From: Phyto melanocephala
Lineage: Eukaryota > Arthropoda > Insecta > Diptera > Rhinophoridae
Assembly: GCA_941918925.1 (NCBI GenBank)
Contig: OW799237.1
Location: 51,820,997 to 51,884,996 of the forward strand
Direction: 5' to 3'
Length of the DNA: 64,000 nt
Each line of letters starts with the position of its first letter. Positions within the stretch are counted from its first letter, which is position 1. Shown here piece by piece: positions 54,196 to 64,000 of this stretch. Below the pieces are notes generated by a model. The model did no database searches, was not told the DNA's origin, and saw only the letters and a list, made by a program, of their open reading frames with translations. Both the position numbers and the translations under genes were made by a program.

Positions 54196-55939
54196 TATCC
54201 CGACTGATGTACAGTGGGTTCTTTCCTTAGGAAAGAAACATGCACTACCAGTGAAAAGGGATAATTTTCCAATTGTGAATGTTATTGCGGACGGTGAGGA
54301 TTTTATACAGACACTGACAGAAAAGGAGGAACAGGAAACTGCAAAAAATAGATTTACAGGGATTACTGATAGCCATTTGAATAGGGAAAGATTGACAAAT
54401 AAGGACAAATTTTTATTAGATAAGGTTAATACAACTAGGAAATTTTTAAAGAGTAATAAGGACTTACTTATTTTGAATGCGGATAAAGGTAATACTACAG
54501 TGGCAATTAAGAAAAGTGATTATGATTTGAGGATGAATAACATTGTGGGGGACATTACCACATACCGATTAATGAACAAGGATCCAACAACGAAATTACA
54601 AACTATGAATAATAGTTTAGTTGAAGATCTTTTTAAATTAAAGATTATTACATCTTTAGAAAAGAACAAATTGAGGACTAATGTATCTACCGCACCTAGA
54701 TTATATGGTGTGCCGAAAATCCACAAGGAACAATTTCCTTTGAGACCAATATGTTCTTTTGTTAACTCTCCATCTTATGAACTTTGTACATATATTACAA
54801 ATATTCTAAGGAAGTTAACTGAAAACTTTAAATACAATGTAAAGAATTCTTTACAATTTAGAGGTAAGATACGGAACTTAAAGATACAAGATGGTGAAAA
54901 GTTAGTTTCACTTGATGTTGTATCTTTATTTGCAAGTATACCAATAGACGTAGCTTTAGATATTATTGAAGAAAAATGGGACATGATAGAAAAATATACG
55001 AAGATGGATAAAAATCTTTTTCTACGTATTATAAAATTTTGTATAGTAGATAATAGATATTTTAGATATAATGATAAGATATATATACAACAAAAGGGTC
55101 TTCCTATGGGATCTCCAGCATCTCCTATTATAGCTGATATTTTTATGGAGAAATTATTAGATTATTGTATTGAAAAATTAAATGTAGAACCAAAGATAAT
55201 TACGAAATACGTTGATGATTTGTTTTGTATTGTTCCTAATCATTTTATTGATGAATTGTTGACAACTTTCAATTCATTTCATGATAATATAAAATTCATT
55301 ATTGAAAAGGAATGTAACTCGAAAATTCCTTATTTAGATACATTAGTTATAAGAAAGGGTGAGAATTTGTTAATAGATTGGTACCAGAAGCCCACGTCTT
55401 CTGGGAGAATCGTAAATTATTAATCTAAGCACCCAAAAAGAATGATTATTAATACGGCAAGAAATCTAATTGAGAGGGTTTGGAAAATAAGCGATAAAGC
55501 TTTTCATAGGAAGAATATAGAGCTTATAAAAGAAATTTTAATTGATAATAGTTATCCGATCCAGTTGATTTGTAAATTAATAGGTCAGTATAGGAAACAA
55601 GGCAATTTGGACGCAAGAACTGTTATCGAACCTAAAATTCATAAATCAGTAACTTATGTTCCTCTTTTATCTGAAAGATTAGAAAAATCTAAAATTTATG
55701 ACAATAAGACATATATAATGGACCACAAAATGTATAACACATTAGGTAGATTATTCAGTAAAACAAACGATAAATTAGATAAGTTGGAAAGGTCTAATTT
55801 AGTTTATAAAATACCATGTAGTGGTAATAATAATGAAAATTGTGATAAGGTATATGTAGGTACAACAGAAAATAAACTTAAAACTAGGTTAGCTGGACAT
55901 AAGTCAGACCAAAAAAACAGGAACACAACAACTGCATAG
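54176..55939 (+). pseudogene. Penelope-like reverse transcriptase and GIY-YIG endonuclease
   Basis: The 415-codon part has ILNADKGNTTVAI (the DKG motif special to this class) and APRLYGVPKIHKEQFPLRPI. LVSLDVVSLFASIP has the first catalytic Asp, then come LPMGSPASPIIADIFME and KYVDDLFCIV (catalytic pair). After a stop at about 55423 the frame continues with HPKRMIINTARNLIERV. The endonuclease begins LVYKIPC and has KVYVGTTENKLKTRLAGHKS. After a stop near 55939 it goes on with TALSLHCTNSSHYPDF and RRYLLEMLQI to about 56150. These are the parts that copy RNA and cut the target. Confidence 0.88.
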
Positions 55940-56876
55940 AAAACTGCATTATCATTACACTGCACTAATTCTAGCCATTATCCCGATTTTAAAAACACAA
56001 CAGTTTTAAATATAGAGAATAATTACAGACGTAGATATTTATTGGAAATGTTACAAATTATAAAAGTACCACATACACAAAGAATTAATTATAAAACAGA
56101 TACAGCTAATGTTGCACAGAATTATAGGCTATTAGTTAATAAGGTCTAGAATTATGTTAGTTTTTTAGTCAGTTAGTTTTAATGTAATATTTTATATGTA
56201 TGTATCTGTATTTTTGTTTTGTATAATACTTAAAAAGTTTTTGTAATTTGTAATATTTTATATGTATTTGAATTTTTTGTTTTGTATAATATTTCATGTG
56301 TTTACAAATAATTTTCCCGCCTTTTTTAAAAAATTTTAAAATTGTTGACAAAAATATTTTTTGTGATATATGTATGTCTTTGAATTTTCGTTTGTTATTT
56401 CATATGTAAACAAAAAATTTTCCCGCCTTTTTTAAAAAATTTGTTTTTTAACAATTCTAATATTTTAATTGTTAATTGTTAAAAATTGTAAAAACTTTCC
56501 CTGATGAAGCTACCCAATGTGGTAGCGAAATATCGGAAAATAAAATTGAAACTATTTTTTATTAAGAAAAGTGATCTCAAGCTCAATAGAAGAAACTGTT
56601 TATATTTTATATATTACATATATTTTTTTTATTATTTGTTTTTTTTTTTAATTTTTTAAATATTTGTTTTTAATTTTACTTTTTTTTTTATTTTTTTTGT
56701 AATTTTTTTTTTAACAATACGTAAACTCAATTAATAATTCTGCAATGCGATGTTTTGTATATGTATGTACGTATTTAATATGAGATGAATGGTGATAGAA
56801 ACAATTGTTATTGCATGACTACAGGTTGTGAAGGGTATATAAGATTCGGCATGGCCGAATATATCACTCTTACTTG

Positions 56877-57249
56877 TTTGTTGTTAATTTTCGTTTATTT
56901 AAAGGTGTTTAAGTTGATTTGCACACTTTTTAATTAAAAACACAAAAATCTTTTATCAATATTCCATATTGAATTGCCTTTTTATTTGAATAGAGAACTA
57001 TATACAGAATTTTATTCTAAATATATTAGTGTTTATTTATTTATTTAAACACAAAATTTATTTGAAAATTTGACATAAAACAGAGGCTATTAAAACACAA
57101 CCGACTCTTTGTAGGAGTTTAGCAAGTTGAATTTCTATTGACTATTGAGACTTAAAATTTGCACTTCCTTTATATTACCAATCAATGCTATCGTGATTAA
57201 ATTTAATAAATAGACCCGACATAGCTTAAAATATAAGAAGAGTCTAAAA
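56877..57249. other. No recognisable feature
   Basis: AT-rich spacer between two mini-me-like copies. Confidence 0.3.
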
Positions 57250-57942
57250 CAAGTAACAGTACTATATTTGGCCGTACCGAATCTTATATACCCTTCACAA
57301 CGTGTAGTCATTCAATAACAATTGTTTGTATCACCATTCATCTCATATAAAATACGTACATATGTATGTATATACTGGTTAGACTAAATGTGGCATCGAA
57401 TCCCAGCTGAGCCAAACAAATTTTATCTTATTTTATTTAAGATATTATTTATATTTTATTATTTTTTTTTTATATTTTTTTTTTAATTTTTTTAACAAAT
57501 TTTTTTAAATTTTTTTAAAATTTTTTTTTTTAATTTTTTTTATTATTTTTTTTTTATTTTTAATATATTTTTTTTTTGGCTTGTTTTTTTGCATGTATGT
57601 ATGTATGTATGTTGTTGTTGTAATTGTGTAAAAAAACGAGGTGGTCGTGGTTTTTTGCTCATATCTCAGAAAGTTATGGGGCTATTGTGCTGAATTTCAA
57701 TAGCGATTCATTCCTGGATATTTCCAAGAGATTGATACCATATACAGATCTGAGGAACATATAGTTGCTTCTAAAAGTTGATTTCAACCCACACAAGGAC
57801 AGACGGCCAGGGCTTAATCGACTCCTCTATTCATAAGCTTTCAGAAAATATATACTTTATGGGGTCGGAAATGAAAATTGTAGAAATTACAAACGAAATG
57901 ACAAAGCTATATATACCCTTGTGCACCACAGGTGAAGAGTAT
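57250..57942 (-). mobile_element. Mini-me-like element, full copy
   Basis: On the minus strand it starts at 57942 with ATACTCTTCACCTGTGG and ends CTGTTACTTG at 57250. The hairpin has two changes (GGTACGGCCAAATATAG). The GTCY tract is short (GGCCGTCTGTCC only). The cassette is in the forward orientation relative to the element. Confidence 0.83.
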
Positions 57943-58356
57943 AAAAAGGAGTCAACATATAATGAAAAATATGGGAGGAATCGTCTATGCTCACAGTAAT
58001 AGTTAAACTTATAAAGGAAATGCTAAAAACATATTAATTAAAATATTAAACTCTTTTAAAGTCTTATCGAAAAAAAAAGTTTCTTTGTGAAAATGGCATT
58101 TTATTTGATATTAACGTATGTAAGTAAGCAAGCGCAAAGAATTAACTTCAAGTGAACGAAAACTTAAAGATCAAAGAAAAATCTACAGATATGTATATTA
58201 GGTAAATTATTTATTACCTTCATGCATTTAAAATTTTGCACAAGTTTGTTTATCTCATGAACGAGAAACTCAGTTACATGCATCCGCCGTGTATACTTTA
58301 CTGGTGTATATATAAAAAAGCTTTGAATTTTGTTTTTTAAACTTTAATTTTATAAA
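57943..58356. other. No recognisable feature
   Basis: AT-rich sequence with short frames only. Confidence 0.3.
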
Positions 58357-58429
58357 TAACAAGTTTTTGTATACCCTTCACAACGTGTAGGTTAGGTTAG
58401 GTTGAAAAGGAGGGGCACTAAAAGCCCAA

Positions 58430-59543
58430 GCCCATGACAGGTATACACTTATGCCCAGTTGGAATGTTGTGCGCTCCATGTGGGAACCGGAATTCCCAAT
58501 TGAAAACCATAATCATAATTTCCCATAAATAAATATCGGACTAGTTCAAGAACTCAGTGCCCTCAATGTAATTCCAAATGGATCTCCAGTTTGAGTTCCC
58601 CAGGTACTCTAAATTCGGCATAGTATCTACTGTAAAATTCTCGCGTCTAATATGCCCAAATGCAGGACACTGACAGAGATAGTGTATCAAAGTCTCATCC
58701 TCTTCCTCGCATGCTCAGCATGTTGTCTCTTCAGATAGTCCCATGCGAGCTAGATGAGTTCTCAACTCCGTATGACCTGTAATCACACTGGTAAGTCTCA
58801 TAAGTGTTGGTCTATTCAGTCTTAGAATTTCCTTTAATTTCTCAAGATTTGGGTCACCCCATAGTATTCTTGTCACCTTACTGACATCAGTGCTTTGCCA
58901 TTTTCTGACATGTTCCTCCATCGCCCAACGTTTAAGTTCATCCTTAAATCGTTTAAGGGGTTTGGCGTTTTCCAAAGTTATAGTACCCAGAAGAGCTCCC
59001 ATTTTGGATAATTTGTCGGCTTTCTCATTTCCGATCAGCCCGTGATGGCTTGGTATCCATATTATCTCCCGATGTTCACAATTTGCATATGAGTTTATCT
59101 CGCTTTTACATTGCAAAACGTTCCGGTATTCAACTTTCTCCTTTCTCAATGTCTTAATCACTGATTGGCTATCCGTAAAGATACGAATCGGGGCTTCGCT
59201 ATTCGTTTCCTTTATCCATTTAATTCCTTCCGTAATCGCCATGATCTTAGCCGGGAAAATAGTGTTGTGATTTGGTAGACGGAAGTATTTGCTTCTGTTT
59301 CGGCTTATGTCGTATAAGCCCACCATTCTTTGAACCGTCTGTATAAAGATCGATTCCATAAGTGTTTCCTGTCCTGGTTATTTCATCCCATTCTCCCTCT
59401 TCGGGTATTATGGTGATGTAATTTGTATTTTCATAAATCATTGGGATTTTATCACATATTACTTCCGTAATATTTCCCATCGGTAGGATATCCGTTATTT
59501 TTTGGTATCTGGTCTTATGTTCTCTTATAAGCCATTCATTCAT
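58430..59543 (-). pseudogene. LOA-like LINE: RNase H and C-terminal zinc finger
   Basis: DLYTDGSKNGG starts RNase H (first Asp). AKIMAITEGIKWIKE (Glu in the altered 'AEI' region), IRIFTDSQSVIKTL (second Asp), and EIIWIPSHHGLIGNEKADKL (His and last Asp) follow. A frame change at about 59300 separates the first part from the rest. After it come LRLNRPTLMRLTSVITGHTE, then a stop and ACEEEDETLIHYLCQCPAF, the C-terminal zinc-finger region. RNase H is found in I, LOA and related LINEs but not in Jockey. Confidence 0.85.
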
Positions 59544-61068
59544 CTATTGCCATTAATCTCGTAGCAGCTAAAGCCGCTTCATATTTTACCTGTATCTCTA
59601 TTGGCCAAATTGATAGTATATTTTCAATGGCCATTGTCGATGTTGTCCTCATGGCACCGCAAATACTAATACAGCACTGTGTCTGAATCTTTTGAAGAGG
59701 TTTTACATTCACCTTCTTCTCTAAGGATGTCCACCACACTAACGAGGCATACGTCACAATCGGCCGCAGTACACTCGTATATATCCAATGTGTCAACCTT
59801 GGGCTTATGTCCCACTTTCAACCTATCGTTCTTCTGCAGAGGGCCCATATTCTCTGAGCCTTTTCCACTTTACATTCAATGTGGTCCCTCCAGGATAGTC
59901 TCCAATCAAGCACTATTCTTAGGTATTTGACCTTCTTATCAATTTTAATTGTCTTATTTCGAAAGATAGGATTTCCATGCACTGGTATCTTCCTCTTTTT
60001 CGTAAACAAACAGATTTCAGTCTTGTCCGGGTTGACATTGAGCCCTCGCTCTTTTGCCCAATTATAAGATATATTCAAAGCCTCCGTTGCTCTAACACAT
60101 AAAGAATTTGGAATCGTCCCCCTGATCAGTATCGCAACATCATCCGCGTAATAGATAGGTTTGAATCCTTCATTTGATAGAATCCTCAGTAGACTATGTA
60201 TGGTAGTTACCCATAGTAGTGGAGATAAAATACCTCCCTGCGGGGTTCCTCGACATACTTTGTTCCTTCTCCTCACTCCATTTGCCTCACAATTTATCCA
60301 TCTGTTCCTTAACATATTGCTAATCCATGCAATTAAGACATGGTTTAACCCTAAGTTCTCTAAGGAACCGATGAGACTCGAGGTCATTACGTTATTGAAA
60401 GCTCCTTCTATGTCTATGAATACGCCTATGGTATACATACCCAGGTCGAAGGATCTTTTTATATGATAAACAACTTCCTGAAGAGCAGTCTCAGTAGATC
60501 TGCTCTTGATATAGGCATGTTGTCCGAATCTCATTGAATCGCCTGGTATTCGTCTCCTAACCATTTCGTCGACGATACGCTCCATGGTTTTCAATAATAA
60601 TGATATTAAGCTTATGGGTCTATAAGCTTTAGGATTTGCTTAATTTTCCTTCCCTGGTTTAGGTATGAAAACGACTCTCGCCTCCCTCCATTCTACAGGG
60701 GTGTACGCATATTTTAGGCAAGTAGTAAAAATGTTCGCCAGCCTTGTATCGATTAGGTCAATACTCCTTTGTAGGACAGCCGGAAAAATACCGTCCGGCC
60801 CTGGTACCTTATATGGCAAGAAACTATTTACCGCATCTTTAACCATTTTTGCGGTTATAATTATATCCGTCGTGGCATTTCCATCATGGGGGTGGGGATT
60901 TTCCCCATCATCCGCCATTTCTGCTTGGAAGTGTGCCCCTATTAGTATTCCTAGTGTTTCCTCCATCGTTTCCGACCTTTTCACGTTTGAATCAACGAGT
61001 GTTTCCGGTTGGTTATGGGTTTTAGATAGGAATTTCCTGATTCTAGAAACGTCTTTCACGCTGTCCAC
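59536..61068 (-). pseudogene. LOA-like LINE: reverse transcriptase
   Basis: KVPGPDGIFPAVLQRSIDLI opens the RT. After a stop come AYRPISLISLLLKTMERIV, RFGQHAYIKSRSTETAL, and IGVFIDIEGAFNNV (first catalytic Asp). CRGTPQGGILSPLLW and YYADDVAILI (catalytic pair) follow. NPDKTEICLFTKKRKIPVHG and VKYLRIVLDWRLSWRDHI form the thumb. A further frame change is followed by YTSVLRPIVTYASLVWWTSL. The 258-codon core frame is intact. Confidence 0.88.
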
Positions 61069-62072
61069 CTGACTGCAAAAAGCCTCCAGGATCTGCGTTT
61101 GGCGTTTCTTATTGCCTTTTTGTATATTCTGAGCTTCTCATTGTAATCGTCCCAGTATACTGATTGTTTTTTTCGACAGGCTCTGTTAAATAGCCTTCGG
61201 GTTTCCTTCCTGAGATTGATCAGCTCACCTGTCATCCAGGGCTTTTCTTTCGGGGTTCGCCTTTGTCGGAGTGGACAATGCTCCTCAAAGGTTTCCTTAA
61301 AATCGGCAGTCAGTCTTCCCAACATCGAATCTATCGTTCCCAGATTTTCATCTGGTTCCGGATTAGTTTCGAGTTTATGTCGTAGACCTAACCAAAAATT
61401 TGGTCAATCTGTCTTGGCCTTATTCCTAAAAGTCACCGGTTCCGGTGGCGGATGAGTCAAGGTCATGAAAATATAACAATGGTCCGAATAAGAGTGCATA
61501 TCAGATACGTGCCAATCGCAAATTTCATCAATTAAATTCTCTGAACATATAGTTACATCAATTACGCAATGGACCTTATTGGTCTCCGAGTGTGGGTGTA
61601 GGAGGCAGATATTACTTTCTGCATCCCCCTTTGCTACCTAGTTACATCAATTATCTCTTCCCTAATTCTGTTAATAAAGTTGGTTTATTACCAGAGTTAA
61701 GAGTGAATAGGTTGTTCGCATTAAGGAATTCCCATAGGGTGTCACCAAATTTCGTGCGCCATGTATTAAGGTGGTGGCGTCCACTGTTGATAAATCTGGA
61801 GAAAAAAGAAAATTTAATCCCTTATGACAAAGTATACATGTTCTGGGTCGAGACCCAGTTTTAGCATAAAATAATTAGTAATCACACTTATTCAAGCCAG
61901 TGACTCTGTCCTTAACAGTCCAGGGTTCCTGTAAGAGAACTATGTGTATTTTACCTTTTGTTATGTTCTCCATCAAAGCTTGTGTAGCCGTCCTGCTCCG
62001 ATGGAGATTGATCTGCAAGAGCAGTATCATTGCTTTTTTTTTTATCTGTGGTGAGCTTGGTAATGCTTGCAC
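61056..62072 (-). pseudogene. LOA-like LINE: endonuclease and linker
   Basis: The start is LLQINLHRSRTATQALMENI with IVLLQEPW (catalytic Glu). The middle is scrambled by frame changes. CVIDVTICSENLIDEI and MHSYSDHCYI (catalytic Asp-His) form its end at about 61570-61490. The linker has KPWMTGELINLRKETRRLFN and YKKAIRNAKRRSWRLF. These stretches are typical of LOA-group elements, though R1 and I relatives are close. Confidence 0.8.
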
Positions 62073-62079
62073 CTACTTC

Positions 62080-62400
62080 CTCAACCATTTTGTCTACCTC
62101 AATGGTATCTTTTATGCATAACACCGTAGAGTCAGCATTTTCTAAGTTTGAGTCAGAGGTGTCGGAGTCCTCGCCTGTCTTGTGAGGTTCAAATGCTTAA
62201 AGCTCACTTTGGGTCCAATCCCTCATTCTCGTTTCTTCTTGATGCTTCATCAATAACGAAAGCCAAGTTGCCCGCCTCCGAAATTGTTTCTTTACAGTCA
62301 TTTGATAACGACGACTCGGGGCCTGTTTGCTCACCACCATTAGCCGCCGGTACTGAGTTTATTAGGCTCTGCACCGTAACTTTCATTTCCTTTCCAGGTC
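62080..62400 (-). pseudogene. Possible ORF1 remnant of the LOA-like LINE
   Basis: A short frame (62386-62204; MKVTVQSLINSVPAANGGEQ) lies between the 5' end and the endonuclease. It is too short for a complete Gag-like protein and has no zinc knuckle. The element either lost ORF1 or carries only its end. Confidence 0.3.
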
Positions 62401-63094
62401 TTTCCTACTCTATAAAGTAATCAGGCCCCCCACATAATATCCGTCCCCCCCTATCCACCACCTAGGGACGCGTCCGATGGGAGTAAAAACAAGCAAAACG
62501 ACTCCACAACGTGTAGTCATGCAATAACAATTGTTTGTATCGCCATACATATATAAAACATTATAAATTGAGTTTACGTATGTACTATGTTTCCAAAAAA
62601 AAAAAAATTACAAAAAAAAAACAATAAAAAATATTAGAAAAAAAAATTTTTTTTTAAAAATTTAAAAAAAAATTAATAAAAATATAAATTAAGAAAATAA
62701 AACAAAAAATTTTTTTTTGGCTCAGCTGGGATTCGATGCCACGTTTACTCTGACATATATGTATGTTGTTGTTGTAATTGTGAAAAAAACGAGGTGGTCG
62801 TGGATTTTTGATCATATCTCAGAAAGTTACAGGGCGATTGAGCTGAATTTCAATAGCGATTCATTCCCGGATATTTCCAAAATATTGATACCATTCTCAG
62901 ATTTGAGAAACTTATAGTTGATTCTAAAAGTTGATTTCAACCAACACACGGACAGACGGTCAGAGCTTAATCGACTTCTCTATTCATAAGCTTTCAGAAA
63001 ATATATACTTTATGGGGTCGGAAATGAAAATTGCAGAAATTACAAACGGAATGACAAAGCTATATATACCCTTGTGCACCACAGGTGAAGGGTA

Positions 63095-63654
63095 TAAAAA
63101 CAATAATCAAATAATACCGTTCATAAGAATAGGTATAGTGGCCACATCATAGATTAGTCTAGATTTCAGATATGATGACATATTCCATTTTGCTTTTTTA
63201 TTTCCGATGACATGTGTTTTTGATATTTTACATAGTTAACTGTATTCTATTATCATGTTATTCTGTAACGGACAAAACGTAAATTCTCTTTTTATGGAAG
63301 CTAATTGCTACCTTTTTAAAGCCGACTATGCTCAGGGAAATTGGGGTGAGGATCTTGTTTTATATAATGTAATTATTTATGTTATAAATAACATTATAAT
63401 ATCAACTAATTTATCTATATAAATTCATAATAGGAAACATTTTTATTTTCATATTTCGATATTAACAAAAAAAACTTATTTATAAAAATTAACTAAAGGT
63501 TTGTAGGAATGTCTTATACAAATAAAATAATTACGTTTACAATAAAATGAAAAATAAAATTTGAAATGTATGTTAATTAGTTACGCTAATAAAAAAAAAC
63601 AGAAATTTCAAAATTTTCTTCTGTTTTTCCTTAAAAGAATAACTTATTATAAAA
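63095..63654. other. No gene; piece of GCCATTTT-type repeat
   Basis: Between 63165 and 63250, CATTTTGCTTTTTTATTTCC and TTTTACATAGTTAACTGTAT resemble the repeat at 45925-46260. The rest is AT-rich with nothing recognised. Confidence 0.4.
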
Positions 63655-64000
63655 CAAGTAAAAGCGCTATATTCGGCCGTGCCGAATCTTATAAACCCTT
63701 CACAACGTGTAGTCATGCAATAACACTAGTTTATATCACCATTCATCCCATACATATAAAAAACATACATATATAAAAACATCCCATTGTTATATTATAA
63801 ACTTACGTATGTATGTTAAAAAAAAAAATACAAAAAAATTTAAAAAAAAAATTTAAAAAAAAAAATAAAAAAATAAAATTTTAAGAAAAATTAAAAAAAA
63901 AAAATTAAAATATATATAATATTTATTTGGTTGTTGGGTTTAAGCTGGTTTATATGCATTTCACTGGTGCTTATGCCAGATCATCAGTAAACCTTTACCC
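63655..64000 (-). mobile_element. Mini-me-like element, 3' part, running to the window edge
   Basis: Starts CAAGTAAAAGCGCTATATTC with the hairpin and CCCTTCACAACGTGTAGTCA, then an A-rich tract to about 63915. It is followed by unrelated sequence (TTGGTTGTTGGGTTTAAGC), so the copy is truncated or interrupted. Confidence 0.7.

Larger units (their letters stand above)
53001..56603 (+). mobile_element. Penelope-like element with GIY-YIG endonuclease
   Basis: The 3' terminal segment (about 56080-56603) is present inverted at the left (about 53010-53560). A short direct copy of its end follows (about 53560-53680). Such inverted and partial long repeats are characteristic of Penelope-type elements. 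GGCGGGAAAA-containing subterminal repeats occur on both sides. A candidate 17-bp target duplication is ATTTTATATATTAYATA. The coding region has one frameshift and at least two stops. It inserted at or near the end of the gypsy LTR. Confidence 0.85.
48351..56876 (+). mobile_element. Mini-me-like element split by gypsy and Penelope-like elements
   Basis: The left part (48351-48775) begins ATACCCTACACCTGTGG and ends in the T-rich tract after an inverted cassette. The right part (about 56621-56876) resumes in the T-rich tract and ends with the hairpin GGCATGGCCGAATATATC and CTTACTTG. Together they rebuild one copy. The 7.8 kb between them are a gypsy element and a Penelope-like element. Confidence 0.78.
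58391..62504 (-). mobile_element. LOA-like LINE with RNase H, 4.1 kb
   Basis: Both limits are fixed by the perfect 12-bp duplication CACAACGTGTAG at 58379-58390 and 62505-62516. It begins GGAGTCGTTTTGCTTG (minus strand) and ends CAACCTAACCTAACCTAAC, a CCTAA-type tail in place of poly(A). The order is endonuclease, RT, RNase H, C-terminal zinc finger. Frames are broken in at least five places. No clear ORF1 is present; the short frame 62386-62204 may be a remnant. Confidence 0.88.
58357..63094 (-). mobile_element. Mini-me-like element split by a LOA-like LINE
   Basis: The right part (62505-63094) has the 5' end, core, GTCY tract, T/A-rich tracts and inverted cassette. The left part (58357-58390) is the 3' end, reading AACAAGTTTTTGTATACCCT and missing the hairpin. 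They meet at the duplicated CACAACGTGTAG, the LINE's target site. So this copy is older than the LINE. Confidence 0.82.

Noticed and set aside
58381..58402. Telomeric repeat remnant (TTAGGTTAGG)
   Set aside because: Only about three units, placed exactly at the LINE 3' end beside its target duplication, so a LINE tail is the simpler explanation.

Overview
This is insect nuclear DNA, most likely from a higher fly (Schizophora; a calyptrate is my best guess). It is AT-rich, has spliced exons, and carries fly-type mobile elements: Jockey, R1, LOA and CR1 LINEs, an errantivirus-like Ty3/gypsy element with env, a Penelope-like element and a rosa-type mariner. A short element like Drosophila mini-me recurs about a dozen times. 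The guess about the taxon is inference; the element families are read from motifs.

Only one host gene is recognised: three consecutive minus-strand exons of the Elk (KCNH) voltage-gated potassium channel, at 23290-23195, 23133-22980 and 7141-7017. They encode the end of the C-linker and most of the cyclic-nucleotide-binding homology domain, with matching reading phases and GT/AG sites. The first intron is 61 bp and the second about 15.8 kb. Exons for the PAS domain, membrane domain and C terminus were not found, so the upstream intron probably exceeds 40 kb.

Layout. 1-1700: degraded DNA with a LINE relic. 1716-6852: a 5'-truncated Jockey LINE with its target duplication, invaded by a hAT-type MITE, a mini-me-like copy and a Penelope end. 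7017-7141: Elk exon. 7280-8775: one mini-me-like element inside another. 9080-22870: a 117-bp satellite of roughly 110 units filling the Elk intron, with higher-order repeats and a 425-bp terminal-inverted-repeat insertion. 22980-23290: two Elk exons. 23532-24011: a 240-bp tandem duplication. 24191-26040: mini-me fragment and an R1-type LINE. 26055-34378: an errantivirus-like element with TACA duplications, whose left LTR holds a mariner that itself holds a mini-me-like element. 34537-39180: an R1-type LINE. 39182-43150: a composite of repeats and DNA transposons. 43330-44860: a CR1-like LINE. 45835-48350: mini-me-like copies. 48351-56876: a mini-me-like copy split by a gypsy element plus a Penelope-like element. 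57250-63094: further mini-me-like copies, one split by a 4.1-kb LOA-like LINE with a 12-bp duplication. 63655-64000: another partial copy.

Nearly every mobile-element gene is broken by stops, frameshifts or deletions; the errantivirus env is the main long uninterrupted frame. The most interesting arrangement is that two nearly identical mini-me-like elements lie in opposite orientation on either side of the 125-bp Elk exon, so the pre-mRNA could form a long duplex that loops the exon out.
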